Of a stretch of DNA of 64,000 bases, positions 26,767-36,096 are shown in pieces. Where the stretch lies: positions 372,001-436,000 of the forward strand of contig NZ_OEST01000001.1 of the NCBI RefSeq assembly GCF_900241005.1, given 5' to 3'. Every line of letters starts with the position of its first letter. Positions within the stretch are counted from its first letter, which is position 1. The notes beneath the pieces are model-generated. The model was given only the letters and a program-made list of their open reading frames with translations. It did not search any database and had not been told where the DNA came from. A program made the translations under genes and the position numbers. The stretch comes from Bacteroides cutis. GTDB lineage: Bacteria; Bacteroidota; Bacteroidia; Bacteroidales; Bacteroidaceae.

Positions 26767-29700
26767 TTAAAAGGTGAATTCTACTCCTAAAGTAAATGTA
26801 CGCGGTAGCGGATATGCCATACCGTCATTCTTGTTCCCCATTTCCGGATCCCACAGACCGATGTGGTCCCATACAGCGATGTTGTATCCCATTAGATAAA
26901 TTCGAGCAGCCTGCATGCCTATTTTCATTGCTGTTTTGGCCGGTACATTATAACCTACTTCAATGTTCTTCAAACGCAGGAAGCTAGCGTTACGCAACCA
27001 CCAGGTATTGGCAGAACGATTGTTGAAATTGGATGAAGAATGTAAACGTGGAAAAAGTACATTTTGGCTAGGGTTTTCTTCAGACCAACGGTTCAATGAT
27101 TGTATACGTGTTCCCGAAGTACGGTCTCCCCATGCAAACGGATGGAAGCCCGGTCCATTGGCTTGTCCTAAAACAGTAGAAGTTTTGCCTGTACCTTGAA
27201 AAAAAACACTGGCATAAAAACCTTTGTAGTCTGCGTTCAATCCGAAACCATATACTAATTCCGGGTTCTTTGGATCGGCGGCATAACGAGTCTGGTCATT
27301 GGGATTAATAACTCCGTCACCGTTTAAGTCTTTCAACTTAATATCTCCGGGCTCAGTAGATCCCAAGGAGGATACCGGCAGACCAGGTTTTAATTTATAA
27401 ATCTTTTTCCCGTCCGCATCAGTCGTGATATCGAAATCATCAAAAGTATAAAGACCTTCTGCTATGTACAAATTCCAAGACCCCAAGCGGCTTCCTGTCA
27501 TATTCATCCAAGGATGGTTTTGCGGCACTTCATCATATTCTAAAATCTTATTCCGAGCAAAAGTCAGATTACCTCGAAATGTCAATCGAACATCCCCGAA
27601 CTTTTCTGTCATTATCAAACTGGCATCCATACCCTGATTACGTACCTTACCATAATTTTCCCACGGACTTTCTCTGAAACCAGTTAATGAAGGCAAGGTT
27701 TTTCTTTGCAATAAGATGTCTGTCCTAAGATTATTAAAATAATCCAATGTCAAATCGATCTTATTGCCAAACAAGCCGATGTCAATACCTACATTCCGTT
27801 TGTTCTCTATTTCCCATCCCAAGAGAGGAGCAGCAAAACGTGCTTCCACAATACCATTCCCAACTCCATTCAGCCCTCCATTCGCTCCGATACCGATATT
27901 ATATCCTCCCGCATCGGTTTTTAGTGTCTCACGATAAAGAAAACGAGCGCCTCCAGTATTATCATTACCAGTCCGTCCGATAGAAACTCTCAACTTCAAT
28001 TTATTTACCACATTAGTAAAACTTGCGGGCATGAACGGTTCATTACTCAACAGATAGGCCACACCTACTGCAGGGAAAAAACCAAAACGATTACCAGAAG
28101 CGAAAGTCTCACTACCTGTATAACCAAAACTTCCCTCTATGAAGTAGCGTTCATCGAAAGAATAAGATGCGCGTCCCACAAAACTCTGCTTACGGTTAGC
28201 CAAAGCTTCATTATGGTATTGTTGTTCTTTCTGCATATAGAGTAGCATAGCATTCACCTGATGCTTACCTGCAAACAGACGGTTGTAGCTCAATTGAGTC
28301 TCTATGTATATCTTCTTGTCACCGCTATTGCTCTCTGCCGGATCTTTCAAAGAGTTATCTCCTTTTACTACTTGTTTGTAAAGCAGATTCCCGTCTTCAT
28401 CACGTCCCGTAGCATGATAGGCTGAAGTAGCCTTACTGCGTTTCATAGAATATTGCGAATAAGAGTCAAAGCTCATACGCCCCATCCATTTCAGACCTTT
28501 GGTAATAAAATCTAGTTTTTGTTCCAGCTTTACCGTAGATTGTATACTGGTTGTCCATTTTTTCTGATAACCGGTATGAGTTAATAGATTATACGGATTA
28601 GTTATGTTAGAGTTTGCTCCATCGGGAGCAGCAACCGTACCATCCAAATAATACATTGGTGTTAAATGGGGAGCTGAATAGGATAATTTGGTAAAAATAT
28701 CATTAGTACTTGTACCAGGTTGGTTGAGTTGAGAATATTGCCCACTTAAGTCAATACTAAGCAAAGTGGTTTTACTAACATCAATATCAATATTGCTGCG
28801 CAGGTTATAACGGGTCAATCCTATATTGGAGTCATACTCCTCCATACTGTTGTCCTTGAAAATACCACTTTCATGGAAATAAGCACCAGATACAAAGTAG
28901 CGGGCTTTCCCGGAACCACCCCGCACATTTAAAGTAATGCGCTGATTAAATGTATGATTTTTTAACATATCAAACCAGTCTGTATCCGGATATAGTTCCG
29001 GATCTTCTCCTGAAGCATATTTAGCTATAAGGTCACTTTTATACATTTCGGGCAAACCATCATTGCGACGTGCTTCGTTAAACAACGTCATATGGTCTAC
29101 CGCTCCCAACATTTCCGGTAGACGTGTCGGGGTAGCCATACCAAACTCACCACGGAAAGATATTCTGGGCTTTTCAGCTTTACCACGTTTAGATGTAATC
29201 AAGATAACACCGTTGGCACCTTCAGCACCATAGACTGCTGTAGCAGCAGCATCTTTCAGTACAGTGAAGGTTTCGATTTCGTCCGGTTCAATGTCCTGCA
29301 TATTACGGGGAGCACCATCCACTAATACCAACGGATTAGTACCTCCGGCAAACGAACTGGTACCACGAATCCAAAACTCCGCATTATCATTGCCGGGTTC
29401 ACCATTACGCTGAATGGCAATCAGACCGGCAATCTGCCCAGCAAGATTATTAGTTAGATTTCGAGTCGGAGCCTTAATTTCACTGGCTGAAACAGTATTT
29501 ACGGAACTGACCACTCCACTCTTTTTCTGTTGACCATAACCTATAATTACCACATCCTCCAGCATCTTACTATCTTCTTTCAAGGTGACGGTTACAGTAG
29601 AACGTCCATTTACTTTTATCTCCTGGGTCACATACCCAACATAAGACACACGCAATATCGTTTCATCAGAAGGAACCATGATACTATATAAACCATCTAC

Positions 29701-30180
29701 GTCAGTCACCACTCCAGTTGTAGAACCTTTAATCATGACTGTGGCACCAATAATCGGAACACCTACTTCATCTTTGACAATGCCTCTTACCTCTTTTCTT
29801 TTGTTGGATTGTTGAGCAGTTTCTACCGAAGACGTCTTAGTTAAGATTATTTGTCTATTGTTGACAGTATAACCCACACCATATTTCGGTAATATTTTAT
29901 CTAAAATTTCATTGACAGTCTCATTCTCAGCCTTGACAGATACCTTTTCTTTAGGATTTATCACTTTGTCAGAATAGAAAAAAACGAATTCGCTTTCATT
30001 CTCAATACGGTCGAATACAGATTGGATACGGACATTGTTCAGTGAAAACGTAAAATGGATTTGTTGTGCATAGTCTTTTTCATTGGCAAATAAAATCGAT
30101 GATATACACGCAAAACTTAAAAAAAGCAGAAATCTTGTCTTTTTAACATTCCTGCTAAATGTTTTTCTTTTGTTTTTCAT
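26767..30180 (-). CDS. SusC-like TonB-dependent transporter with STN signalling domain
   Basis: 1137 residues. After the signal sequence comes an STN (secretin/TonB N-terminal) domain, about 40-115 (HFTFSLNNVRIQSVFDRIE). A carboxypeptidase-D-like beta domain (VRGIVKDEVGVPIIGATVMIKG) follows, then the plug (VVIIGYGQQKKSGVVSSV) and a beta barrel to the C-terminal ...FTLGVEFTF. The STN domain is the contact to the FecR anti-sigma factor next door, so this transporter also senses its substrate. It imports oligosaccharides across the outer membrane with SusD. Confidence 0.96.
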   Translation of the reverse strand: MKNKRKTFSRNVKKTRFLLFLSFACISSILFANEKDYAQQIHFTFSLNNVRIQSVFDRIENESEFVFFYSDKVINPKEKVSVKAENETVNEILDKILPKYGVGYTVNNRQIILTKTSSVETAQQSNKRKEVRGIVKDEVGVPIIGATVMIKGSTTGVVTDVDGLYSIMVPSDETILRVSYVGYVTQEIKVNGRSTVTVTLKEDSKMLEDVVIIGYGQQKKSGVVSSVNTVSASEIKAPTRNLTNNLAGQIAGLIAIQRNGEPGNDNAEFWIRGTSSFAGGTNPLVLVDGAPRNMQDIEPDEIETFTVLKDAAATAVYGAEGANGVILITSKRGKAEKPRISFRGEFGMATPTRLPEMLGAVDHMTLFNEARRNDGLPEMYKSDLIAKYASGEDPELYPDTDWFDMLKNHTFNQRITLNVRGGSGKARYFVSGAYFHESGIFKDNSMEEYDSNIGLTRYNLRSNIDIDVSKTTLLSIDLSGQYSQLNQPGTSTNDIFTKLSYSAPHLTPMYYLDGTVAAPDGANSNITNPYNLLTHTGYQKKWTTSIQSTVKLEQKLDFITKGLKWMGRMSFDSYSQYSMKRSKATSAYHATGRDEDGNLLYKQVVKGDNSLKDPAESNSGDKKIYIETQLSYNRLFAGKHQVNAMLLYMQKEQQYHNEALANRKQSFVGRASYSFDERYFIEGSFGYTGSETFASGNRFGFFPAVGVAYLLSNEPFMPASFTNVVNKLKLRVSIGRTGNDNTGGARFLYRETLKTDAGGYNIGIGANGGLNGVGNGIVEARFAAPLLGWEIENKRNVGIDIGLFGNKIDLTLDYFNNLRTDILLQRKTLPSLTGFRESPWENYGKVRNQGMDASLIMTEKFGDVRLTFRGNLTFARNKILEYDEVPQNHPWMNMTGSRLGSWNLYIAEGLYTFDDFDITTDADGKKIYKLKPGLPVSSLGSTEPGDIKLKDLNGDGVINPNDQTRYAADPKNPELVYGFGLNADYKGFYASVFFQGTGKTSTVLGQANGPGFHPFAWGDRTSGTRIQSLNRWSEENPSQNVLFPRLHSSSNFNNRSANTWWLRNASFLRLKNIEVGYNVPAKTAMKIGMQAARIYLMGYNIAVWDHIGLWDPEMGNKNDGMAYPLPRTFTLGVEFTF

Positions 30181-30233
30181 AAATTTGTATGATTTATAAA
30201 ACTACTTGTAAATAGATTGGTTTTGTAAGTTCT

Positions 30234-30266
30234 CATCCGAATCATACTAGCACTATGGTTCGGATG
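30234..30266. promoter_or_regulatory. 13-bp hairpin between fecR and susC
   Basis: CATCCGAATCATA (30234-30246) pairs with TATGGTTCGGATG (30254-30266), one wobble. T6 follows on the plus strand, so as an intrinsic terminator it would act on plus-strand (antisense) transcription. It could also fold in the susC leader. Confidence 0.5.
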
Positions 30267-30324
30267 CTTTTTTCTAGATGTACTATGTTTTCATAATTTA
30301 AGAATTAAGGGTTAATAAAATATC

Positions 30325-31416
30325 TCAAGGGTTTCTCACGAAATTGTATCCATCACCTTTCTTCTCACAACGTAACCCCGCCGCACTACTGATTACAGCC
30401 AGTACATCTTCCAACGGTTCATTGATATCTAATTTCCCGAATAATCGGATACCTTGGACTTCGGGAGAACAATAGAAAGGTCTACCATAAAACCGATGTA
30501 ATCTTTGGGTAGCCATACCTACCGTCTCTCCTTCAAACAAAAGTATGCCTTCACGCCAAATGATGTATTTATCTACATCTACTGTACTTTTATCTTTATA
30601 ATGTCCGGAGACCAGCACTGTCCGTTCATTGGGTATCATACGAACTATGTGTTTGGCTTTATCAGCTACTTCTACCAGCCCCCGCTGCAATACCACCTCT
30701 GTCTGTAAATCCGAATCATAATTGCGGACATTAAAGGCTGTACCAAGTACGCGGACATCGCAACGGGAAGTATGTACAATGAAAGGTACTGTCTTTTCTA
30801 TACTTTTCACATCAATGAAAATTTCTCCATTCACAAATATCTCCCGTTTCTCTTTAGAAAAGGTAATCGGATATATTACTTCACTACCTGAGTTTACATC
30901 CAATACAGATCCGTCCGAAAGAGTCAAACGTATATGTTTACCCAAAGGAACTAACAAACGGTTATATTTTATTGCTTCCGTATCCTCATTCTTTTCCTTG
31001 ATGGTGGTATTTGTGATTTCTTCCGCATTTAATCGCTCGGAGTCTATATATACCAATCCCTGATGGTCGTAAGCCAAATTTTTTGACTCTTTTTTCAATG
31101 AAATGCTAGTTCCTGATGCAGTGATCAGCTGTACACGATCTGACACATTTACTTCTTCCTGCTGCAGGTTGACCACATAGTCCATTATTCCAGTCTCAGA
31201 TTCCTTTAAAATGGGAAGCAAAAATAATACTCCTGATAACATAGCTGCAATTGTACTCCAAATACTTATTCGGCGTATCTTTGCCTGCCTACGACTGCGA
31301 ATAATACGCTGCCATACCTCTTCTTTCTGAAAGATATGTTGCTCTTTCTCCTTATTTTGGAGAAAAACGAATAATTGTTCTGACATAAAATCATTTTGTT
31401 TATCGGTCTGCTTCAT
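30325..31416 (-). CDS. FecR-family anti-sigma factor
   Basis: About 363 residues from ATG 31416 (MKQTDKQNDFMSEQLF); an in-frame ATG at 31470 would add 18 residues with no support. The cytoplasmic N-terminal part is basic (RIIRSRRQAKIRR) and is followed by one membrane helix (ISIWSTIAAMLSGVLFLLPIL). The periplasmic part has the FecR domain (LTLSDGSVLDVNSGSEVIYP, DVRVLGTAFNVRNYD) and a C-terminal DUF4974-type STN-binding domain. It holds the adjacent ECF sigma factor until SusC binds substrate. Confidence 0.92.
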   Translation of the reverse strand: MKQTDKQNDFMSEQLFVFLQNKEKEQHIFQKEEVWQRIIRSRRQAKIRRISIWSTIAAMLSGVLFLLPILKESETGIMDYVVNLQQEEVNVSDRVQLITASGTSISLKKESKNLAYDHQGLVYIDSERLNAEEITNTTIKEKNEDTEAIKYNRLLVPLGKHIRLTLSDGSVLDVNSGSEVIYPITFSKEKREIFVNGEIFIDVKSIEKTVPFIVHTSRCDVRVLGTAFNVRNYDSDLQTEVVLQRGLVEVADKAKHIVRMIPNERTVLVSGHYKDKSTVDVDKYIIWREGILLFEGETVGMATQRLHRFYGRPFYCSPEVQGIRLFGKLDINEPLEDVLAVISSAAGLRCEKKGDGYNFVRNP

Positions 31417-31542
31417 ATTCTTTTTTGGAGTTATATATATAAGAGTGAAAAGTTCTGTTTTACTCCTCACTTTTTTTTAATATTTTATCAATCCATAGGA
31501 TTTCATCTTTAGAGTCTACTTAAATAATGTGGAAACAGGCTC

Positions 31543-32127
31543 TTATACATCTTTCATCAAATGGCGTAATTTCACGATAGCACGTCCCACCAAGTTCATG
31601 CAAGAGTGCGTAGAAATTCCCATAATCTCTTCCATCTCTTCCCAATTCATTTCTTTGATGAACCGCAGGTAGATGGCATGACGTTGGTTGGCATTTAATT
31701 TATCGTAACTTTGACGCAACTTATGTATTCTATCCATTTCCCAGTCATCATGACCGAAAAGACGGAATAATTCTTCTTCCGAAATCGATAATTCAAAATT
31801 CAACTCTTCTACCCCTATATTCCGCTCCTTATCCTGCAAAACTGCTATGATATTGTTCCGGATAGACATCAGTAAATAAGACGTGACATTACGAATGGGG
31901 GAGGACTTACGCAAATTGTAGAGGGCTAAAAACAAATTTTGGATACAATCTTTTACCAACTCTTCATCCGAACACAAGTGCATACCATAATTATAAAGGG
32001 AGTCAAAATGTCTGCTATATAAAAGGGACAATGCAGATTCATCTTTGTGCAACATCATCTTCCAAAGAACTTCGTCACTCAAAGTCTCTTCATCTTGTTC
32101 CTTATTGTTTTCCTTAAATGTTTTCAT
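31543..32127 (-). CDS. ECF-type RNA polymerase sigma factor
   Basis: 194 residues with sigma region 2 (ALSLLYSRHFDSLYNYGMHLC, DCIQNLFLALYNLR) and region 4 with its helix-turn-helix (LRFIKEMNWEEMEEIMGIS, LVGRAIVKLRHL). It pairs with the FecR protein 126 nt downstream and should activate the SusC/SusD operon when the polysaccharide is present. Confidence 0.93.
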   Translation of the reverse strand: MKTFKENNKEQDEETLSDEVLWKMMLHKDESALSLLYSRHFDSLYNYGMHLCSDEELVKDCIQNLFLALYNLRKSSPIRNVTSYLLMSIRNNIIAVLQDKERNIGVEELNFELSISEEELFRLFGHDDWEMDRIHKLRQSYDKLNANQRHAIYLRFIKEMNWEEMEEIMGISTHSCMNLVGRAIVKLRHLMKDV

Positions 32128-32677
32128 AGTAAAAAATAGTCTTTAACTTGTTTCTTATCACTTACATTTTAAAAATAGAGTTTTTTTGAAAAAATGAGAC
32201 AATTTAAATTTATTCTTTCAAATTATAATATTAATAAGCAATACCTTTTTTCTCAATTAACATTACTGTGTAACGTCATGATATTTATTGTTGGTAAGTA
32301 TTTCCTCAGCGAAATCTACTTCCTTTTAACATTCTGATACAAGGATAAAATAAAAAGTTAAACTCCTATTAAAAAATGATTGCAATAAAAAACAAAAAAG
32401 CTTCCATATCTGCTCAATAACTACTTTATTTGATTATAATAAAGATGTATCTTCCGGATTTTAACGGAAATCGACTGGCAATATATAACAAAAGTGTTGA
32501 ACCTGCAAGTAAGAAAGCGAAAATGTAATTTATGCATAATATGGAATACTATATTTCATTTAGTGAAAACGGAGTGTCTTGAAATTTTTGATTCACGTCA
32601 TGAAAAGTAACATAGTCATGTATGGACGGTACAGAATCAAGACATGGGGTACAGAGTTAATATAATAGATAGTCAAA
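32128..32677. other. 550-nt A/T-rich gap upstream of the sigma factor
   Basis: Holds the sigma-factor promoter region but no clear consensus box. GGTACAGA occurs twice near 32619-32660 and a few short frames (for example MHNMEYYISFSENG) are followed by stops. It looks like decayed sequence; I see no intact gene. Confidence 0.4.
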
Positions 32678-32890
32678 GTGTTAAGTAGAGAAATAGATAG
32701 TAGAAATGTTTATCTGCTAATGAGAGCATTAAAAGAATTTTGTCCGGGAATAAAAGGTATACCGGCAGACAAATGGGTAAGGACAGGAGATACTACCGAA
32801 ACTATGAACCAACATTCGATTCGTAAAAGAAATGGTCAAAATATCAGTTTTAAGATTATTATCGAAGATAATTTAAACAGATACGTATAG
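32678..32890 (+). CDS. short hypothetical frame, possible gene remnant
   Basis: 70 residues from a GTG (LSREIDSRNVYLLMRALKEF, then CPGIKGIPADKWVRTGD). It reads like a true helical protein and is followed 3 nt after its stop by a perfect terminator, which favours expression. There is no good start, and the frame is closed by TAG at 32666. I do not recognise a family. It may be the 3' end of a decayed gene. Confidence 0.35.
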   Translation: MLSREIDSRNVYLLMRALKEFCPGIKGIPADKWVRTGDTTETMNQHSIRKRNGQNISFKIIIEDNLNRYV

Positions 32891-32893
32891 ACC

Positions 32894-32930
32894 GAAGGCT
32901 TGCATCTGTTAGTCTCAGATGCAAGCCTTC
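32894..32930 (+). terminator. strong intrinsic terminator
   Basis: Perfect 15-bp stem: GAAGGCTTGCATCTG (32894-32908) and CAGATGCAAGCCTTC (32916-32930), 7-nt loop, followed by GTTTTATTAT on the plus strand. It also lies between convergent genes and so separates the kdu operon from the polysaccharide locus side. Confidence 0.85.
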
Positions 32931-32953
32931 GTTTTATTATAAAAGAAAGAAGC

Positions 32954-33826
32954 TTATGCTGTTTTCTCAACTTCGTTCTCCAGTCCCAGAAGCACCATAG
33001 TCCATCCCTTGAACACCAGATAAAGCGCTACCAAAGAGATCAGTCCGACAATCATACCCGTCAACGGGAAGAGGTCGATAACCGCAGCTACCAGCAAAAC
33101 GATCATACTGATACGCAACTTACCTGCACCTTCCTGTCCCTCTGTGCCAAGCGAGACAGACTGCTTCATATTGCCATATCCCAGAAACTCAAAGATAAAC
33201 CCGATAATCAACAGAATACCTGCAATGATACCTCCCAACAAAGGGATCCAGCCGAATATCACAGCTACAATGCCCAGTATCACAGCTATCTTCAAACGTG
33301 AAACACCTTTAACACCATCAGCATCCAAAGAGTCTTTCAGTTTACCCAGCCCGATGAAGTAGAGTACCAAGCCTACCAATGCAGCAATACCGGTCATGGT
33401 TGTATCGCCTATACCATCATAAACATGCAGTAATATGGCTATCAGAATAAGATAAGCTCCCTGGCTGCCCCAACTCTTCCATTGTATGCCCAAGTTACCC
33501 TTACTCATAAACAAAGCAACCAACAAAGCTACCAGAGCAATATAATCCAACCATCCCGGCATATCAGGAATCAATGTTAACAAAGCAATAAGCATACCTC
33601 CTCCGGCAATTGCCAGAAATGGCGTCGGAACCGGACCTGCTTCCTTATGGAAACTATACAACGCCATCGCACCACCGATGATACCTACAAGCTTACAGCA
33701 GAACACCGGAATGTCAAAATCGGGTATACCGATAATCGATCCTAAATCCGGCAACAAAGTACACAACAATAATAACATGCAGAATTGCAATTGCAAGAAT
33801 TTCTGCTTCTTTACTTTTTCTTCCAT
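32954..33826 (-). CDS. polytopic membrane protein, function unknown
   Basis: 290 residues with about eight hydrophobic segments of similar length (FCMLLLLCTLLPDLGSIIG, AIAGGGMLIALLTLIP, YIALVALLVALFM, TGIAALVGLVLYFIGLG, and others). The first and last thirds look alike (LLPDLG.IIG and LFPLTGMIVG), suggesting an internal repeat. A short basic N-terminus (MEEKVKKQKF) precedes the first helix. It follows the DUF4861 gene by 39 nt and may be the last gene of the kdu operon; a transport role would be inference. Confidence 0.75.
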   Translation of the reverse strand: MEEKVKKQKFLQLQFCMLLLLCTLLPDLGSIIGIPDFDIPVFCCKLVGIIGGAMALYSFHKEAGPVPTPFLAIAGGGMLIALLTLIPDMPGWLDYIALVALLVALFMSKGNLGIQWKSWGSQGAYLILIAILLHVYDGIGDTTMTGIAALVGLVLYFIGLGKLKDSLDADGVKGVSRLKIAVILGIVAVIFGWIPLLGGIIAGILLIIGFIFEFLGYGNMKQSVSLGTEGQEGAGKLRISMIVLLVAAVIDLFPLTGMIVGLISLVALYLVFKGWTMVLLGLENEVEKTA

Positions 33827-33865
33827 AATATTAGATAGTTTAAAATTATAAATAAATTGGTTGAT

Positions 33866-35101
33866 TTACTTACTTATAGATACTGTCAACGGATTGCGTA
33901 CCTTCTGCGCAAAGTCCGCCATATATTGGTTCCAAGCCTCGGGAGTCTTGATATCTGCCTTATTCCAGGCAAATCCCCAGTAGTATACATAATCGGAACC
34001 CGGCTCGTAATCACTGATAGCGAGTACATGTCCGTCGGCATTATTACGTTGTTTCTTCTCCTGTTCTGAGAAAAGAACAGCTTTAGCTTCTTTTACAACC
34101 GTAGGTACAGCAGCCCCCATAAAGATCTTACCGTTATTAGGACCATTAGTCGGATCTACGTATGTGATGTATCCATCGGCAGCATTTGTAACCACAGCCC
34201 CGTCCGGTTCGTGCAACACGATACCTGCAGCAATCGGAAGAGCTTCTTTCAAGTTACTATAAGACACTGCAGTCTTGTTCAGATGAGAACCTGCATCCAA
34301 CGTAATCAAACGAGTCTCTACAACTGTTGTGTCACCTTTTACATTCAGGGGATTGAACACCAGCTTTGCAGTGAAACGCAACGGACCGTTATCCAAGATT
34401 TCCTGGTCTTTATAACACCACGGATAAACGATGGTGTCGTTCACCATCAATGCAGCTACCCCGGCTCCGAGCGTAGGACCTACCGCATAGCAGTCCATAC
34501 CATGTCCATGATCGATATGATAAGACATTTCACGCAGAAGCTTACCGGCAGTCTTCGGGTCGGTCTTTTTCAGTTCATTCAGTTCGGCACGTCTTGCTTT
34601 GTCTGTTTCTTTAGCATACATGGCTTCCAACATGGGCTCGGTCGTATCTCTTTTGGTAAACAGGTCGTAGCCATAGCCACGCTCACCTTTTGCCTGCAAG
34701 GCCGGACCGTAAGCACGGAAAGCTACAAGATCATTTTCCCAAGCAACGTCATCGAGACGATTAGGATAATATTTACCACAAGCCTTTACGTCGAAAGTCT
34801 CGGGAATACCTGCTTTGATAGTATAAACGACATTGCCATTGGCAGCTACCGTAACCGGAAAGATAACTTTCTCATCGTATGTAATCTGATAGGGCACTTG
34901 TCTGCCATCAGCATTCAAGACTACGATCTGCGCCGTGTCTGCCAGGTTCAGTTGATTGGAGATTTCGGCCATAGACACCTCTACTATTTCGTTAGAGCGC
35001 TCCATAGCCAACGGATTGGTAACTGTTACAGTTACTGTCTTGCTTTCACTGCAAGCGAAGCAAAACATAGCCGTCATACATAATAAAAGGAGTTTTTTCA
35101 T
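33866..35101 (-). CDS. DUF4861 family lipoprotein
   Basis: 411 residues with a lipoprotein signal ending MFCFAC. The body has conserved DUF4861 stretches: VTVTVTNPLAMERSNEIVEV, WENDLVAFRAYGPALQA, MSYHIDHGHGMDCYAVGPTLG, and YYWGFAWNKADI near the C-terminus. DUF4861 proteins recur beside kduI/kduD genes and uronate-degrading loci in Bacteroidota; a role on unsaturated uronate products or as an esterase is inferred only. It lies between kduD and a membrane gene. Confidence 0.82.
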   Translation of the reverse strand: MKKLLLLCMTAMFCFACSESKTVTVTVTNPLAMERSNEIVEVSMAEISNQLNLADTAQIVVLNADGRQVPYQITYDEKVIFPVTVAANGNVVYTIKAGIPETFDVKACGKYYPNRLDDVAWENDLVAFRAYGPALQAKGERGYGYDLFTKRDTTEPMLEAMYAKETDKARRAELNELKKTDPKTAGKLLREMSYHIDHGHGMDCYAVGPTLGAGVAALMVNDTIVYPWCYKDQEILDNGPLRFTAKLVFNPLNVKGDTTVVETRLITLDAGSHLNKTAVSYSNLKEALPIAAGIVLHEPDGAVVTNAADGYITYVDPTNGPNNGKIFMGAAVPTVVKEAKAVLFSEQEKKQRNNADGHVLAISDYEPGSDYVYYWGFAWNKADIKTPEAWNQYMADFAQKVRNPLTVSISK

Positions 35102-35143
35102 TGAATTGAGAATGGAGAATAAATAATCAGAAATGAATAATAA

Positions 35144-35196
35144 TGAAAATGGATAATTGAAAAACGGGGAGCCCCATTATCAATTATCCATTTTCA
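35144..35196. repeat. 17-bp perfect inverted repeat between kduD and DUF4861
   Basis: TGAAAATGGATAATTGA (35144-35160) and TCAATTATCCATTTTCA (35180-35196), with GGGG/CCCC nested in the loop. It belongs to the family of A/T-rich ATTATCAATT-type intergenic sequences seen elsewhere in the window. Confidence 0.75.
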
Positions 35197-35208
35197 ATTA
35201 TCAATTAC

Positions 35209-36012
35209 TTATTTAGGTTGTTTTCCGATATAAGCCAGGATACCGCCGTCTACATAAAGGATATGTCCGTTAACAGCGTTAGAAGCTTCAGAAGCAAGGA
35301 ACACAGCAGGACCAGTCAGTTCTTCGGGATCCAACCAACGGCCGGCCGGAGTCTTGGCACAAATGAATGTATCGAACGGATGACGGCTACCGTCGGCTTG
35401 CTTTTCACGCAGAGGAGCAGTTTGAGGAGTAGCGATATAACCCGGACCGATACCATTACATTGGATGTTGTATTCGCCATATTCAGAGCAAATATTACGG
35501 GTCAACATCTTCAAGCCACCCTTAGCGGCAGCGTATGCAGATACAGTCTCACGGCCAAGTTCGGACATCATAGAGCAGATGTTGATAATCTTACCGTGAC
35601 CTTTCTTCATCATAGCAGGCAACACAGCCTTAGAAACGATGAACGGAGCATTCAAGTCAATATCAATAACTCTACGGAAGTCGGCAGCTTCCATTTCGTG
35701 CATAGGTACACGACGAATGATACCGGCATTGTTTACAAGGATATCGATAGTGCCTACTTCTTTCTCAATAGTAGCTACCATAGCCTGTACGGCAGGTTCG
35801 TCAGTTACGTCACATACATAACCGTGAGCTTTGATGCCTTTAGCAGCGTATGAAGCTAAACCTTTGTCTACTAATTCCTGGTTGATGTCGTTGAAACAGA
35901 TTTTTGCACCTTGTTCTGCAAAAGCTGAAGCGATAGCAAAACCGATACCATAAGAAGCACCTGTAACGAGGGCTACTTTACCTTCCAAAGAAAAATTCAA
36001 ATACTGATTCAT
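35209..36012 (-). CDS. kduD: short-chain dehydrogenase, KduD-like (annotated elsewhere as gluconate 5-dehydrogenase)
   Basis: 267 residues of classical SDR. The NAD-binding TGASYGIGFAIA is near 20, NNAGIIRR near 94, the catalytic Ser region is ICSMMSELGRE, then YAAAKGG with the Tyr/Lys pair, and YIATPQT. It would reduce 2,5-diketo-3-deoxygluconate to 2-keto-3-deoxygluconate, following KduI, whose gene is 84 nt upstream in the same direction. The family is certain; the substrate rests on the pairing with kduI. Confidence 0.88.
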   Translation of the reverse strand: MNQYLNFSLEGKVALVTGASYGIGFAIASAFAEQGAKICFNDINQELVDKGLASYAAKGIKAHGYVCDVTDEPAVQAMVATIEKEVGTIDILVNNAGIIRRVPMHEMEAADFRRVIDIDLNAPFIVSKAVLPAMMKKGHGKIINICSMMSELGRETVSAYAAAKGGLKMLTRNICSEYGEYNIQCNGIGPGYIATPQTAPLREKQADGSRHPFDTFICAKTPAGRWLDPEELTGPAVFLASEASNAVNGHILYVDGGILAYIGKQPK

Positions 36013-36096
36013 GATGTTTATTTATTTTAGGTTGAAAAATGTTATTACAAATTATTATCTAAAACACAAACGGCACAGCCGCCTCACTTGTTATTC

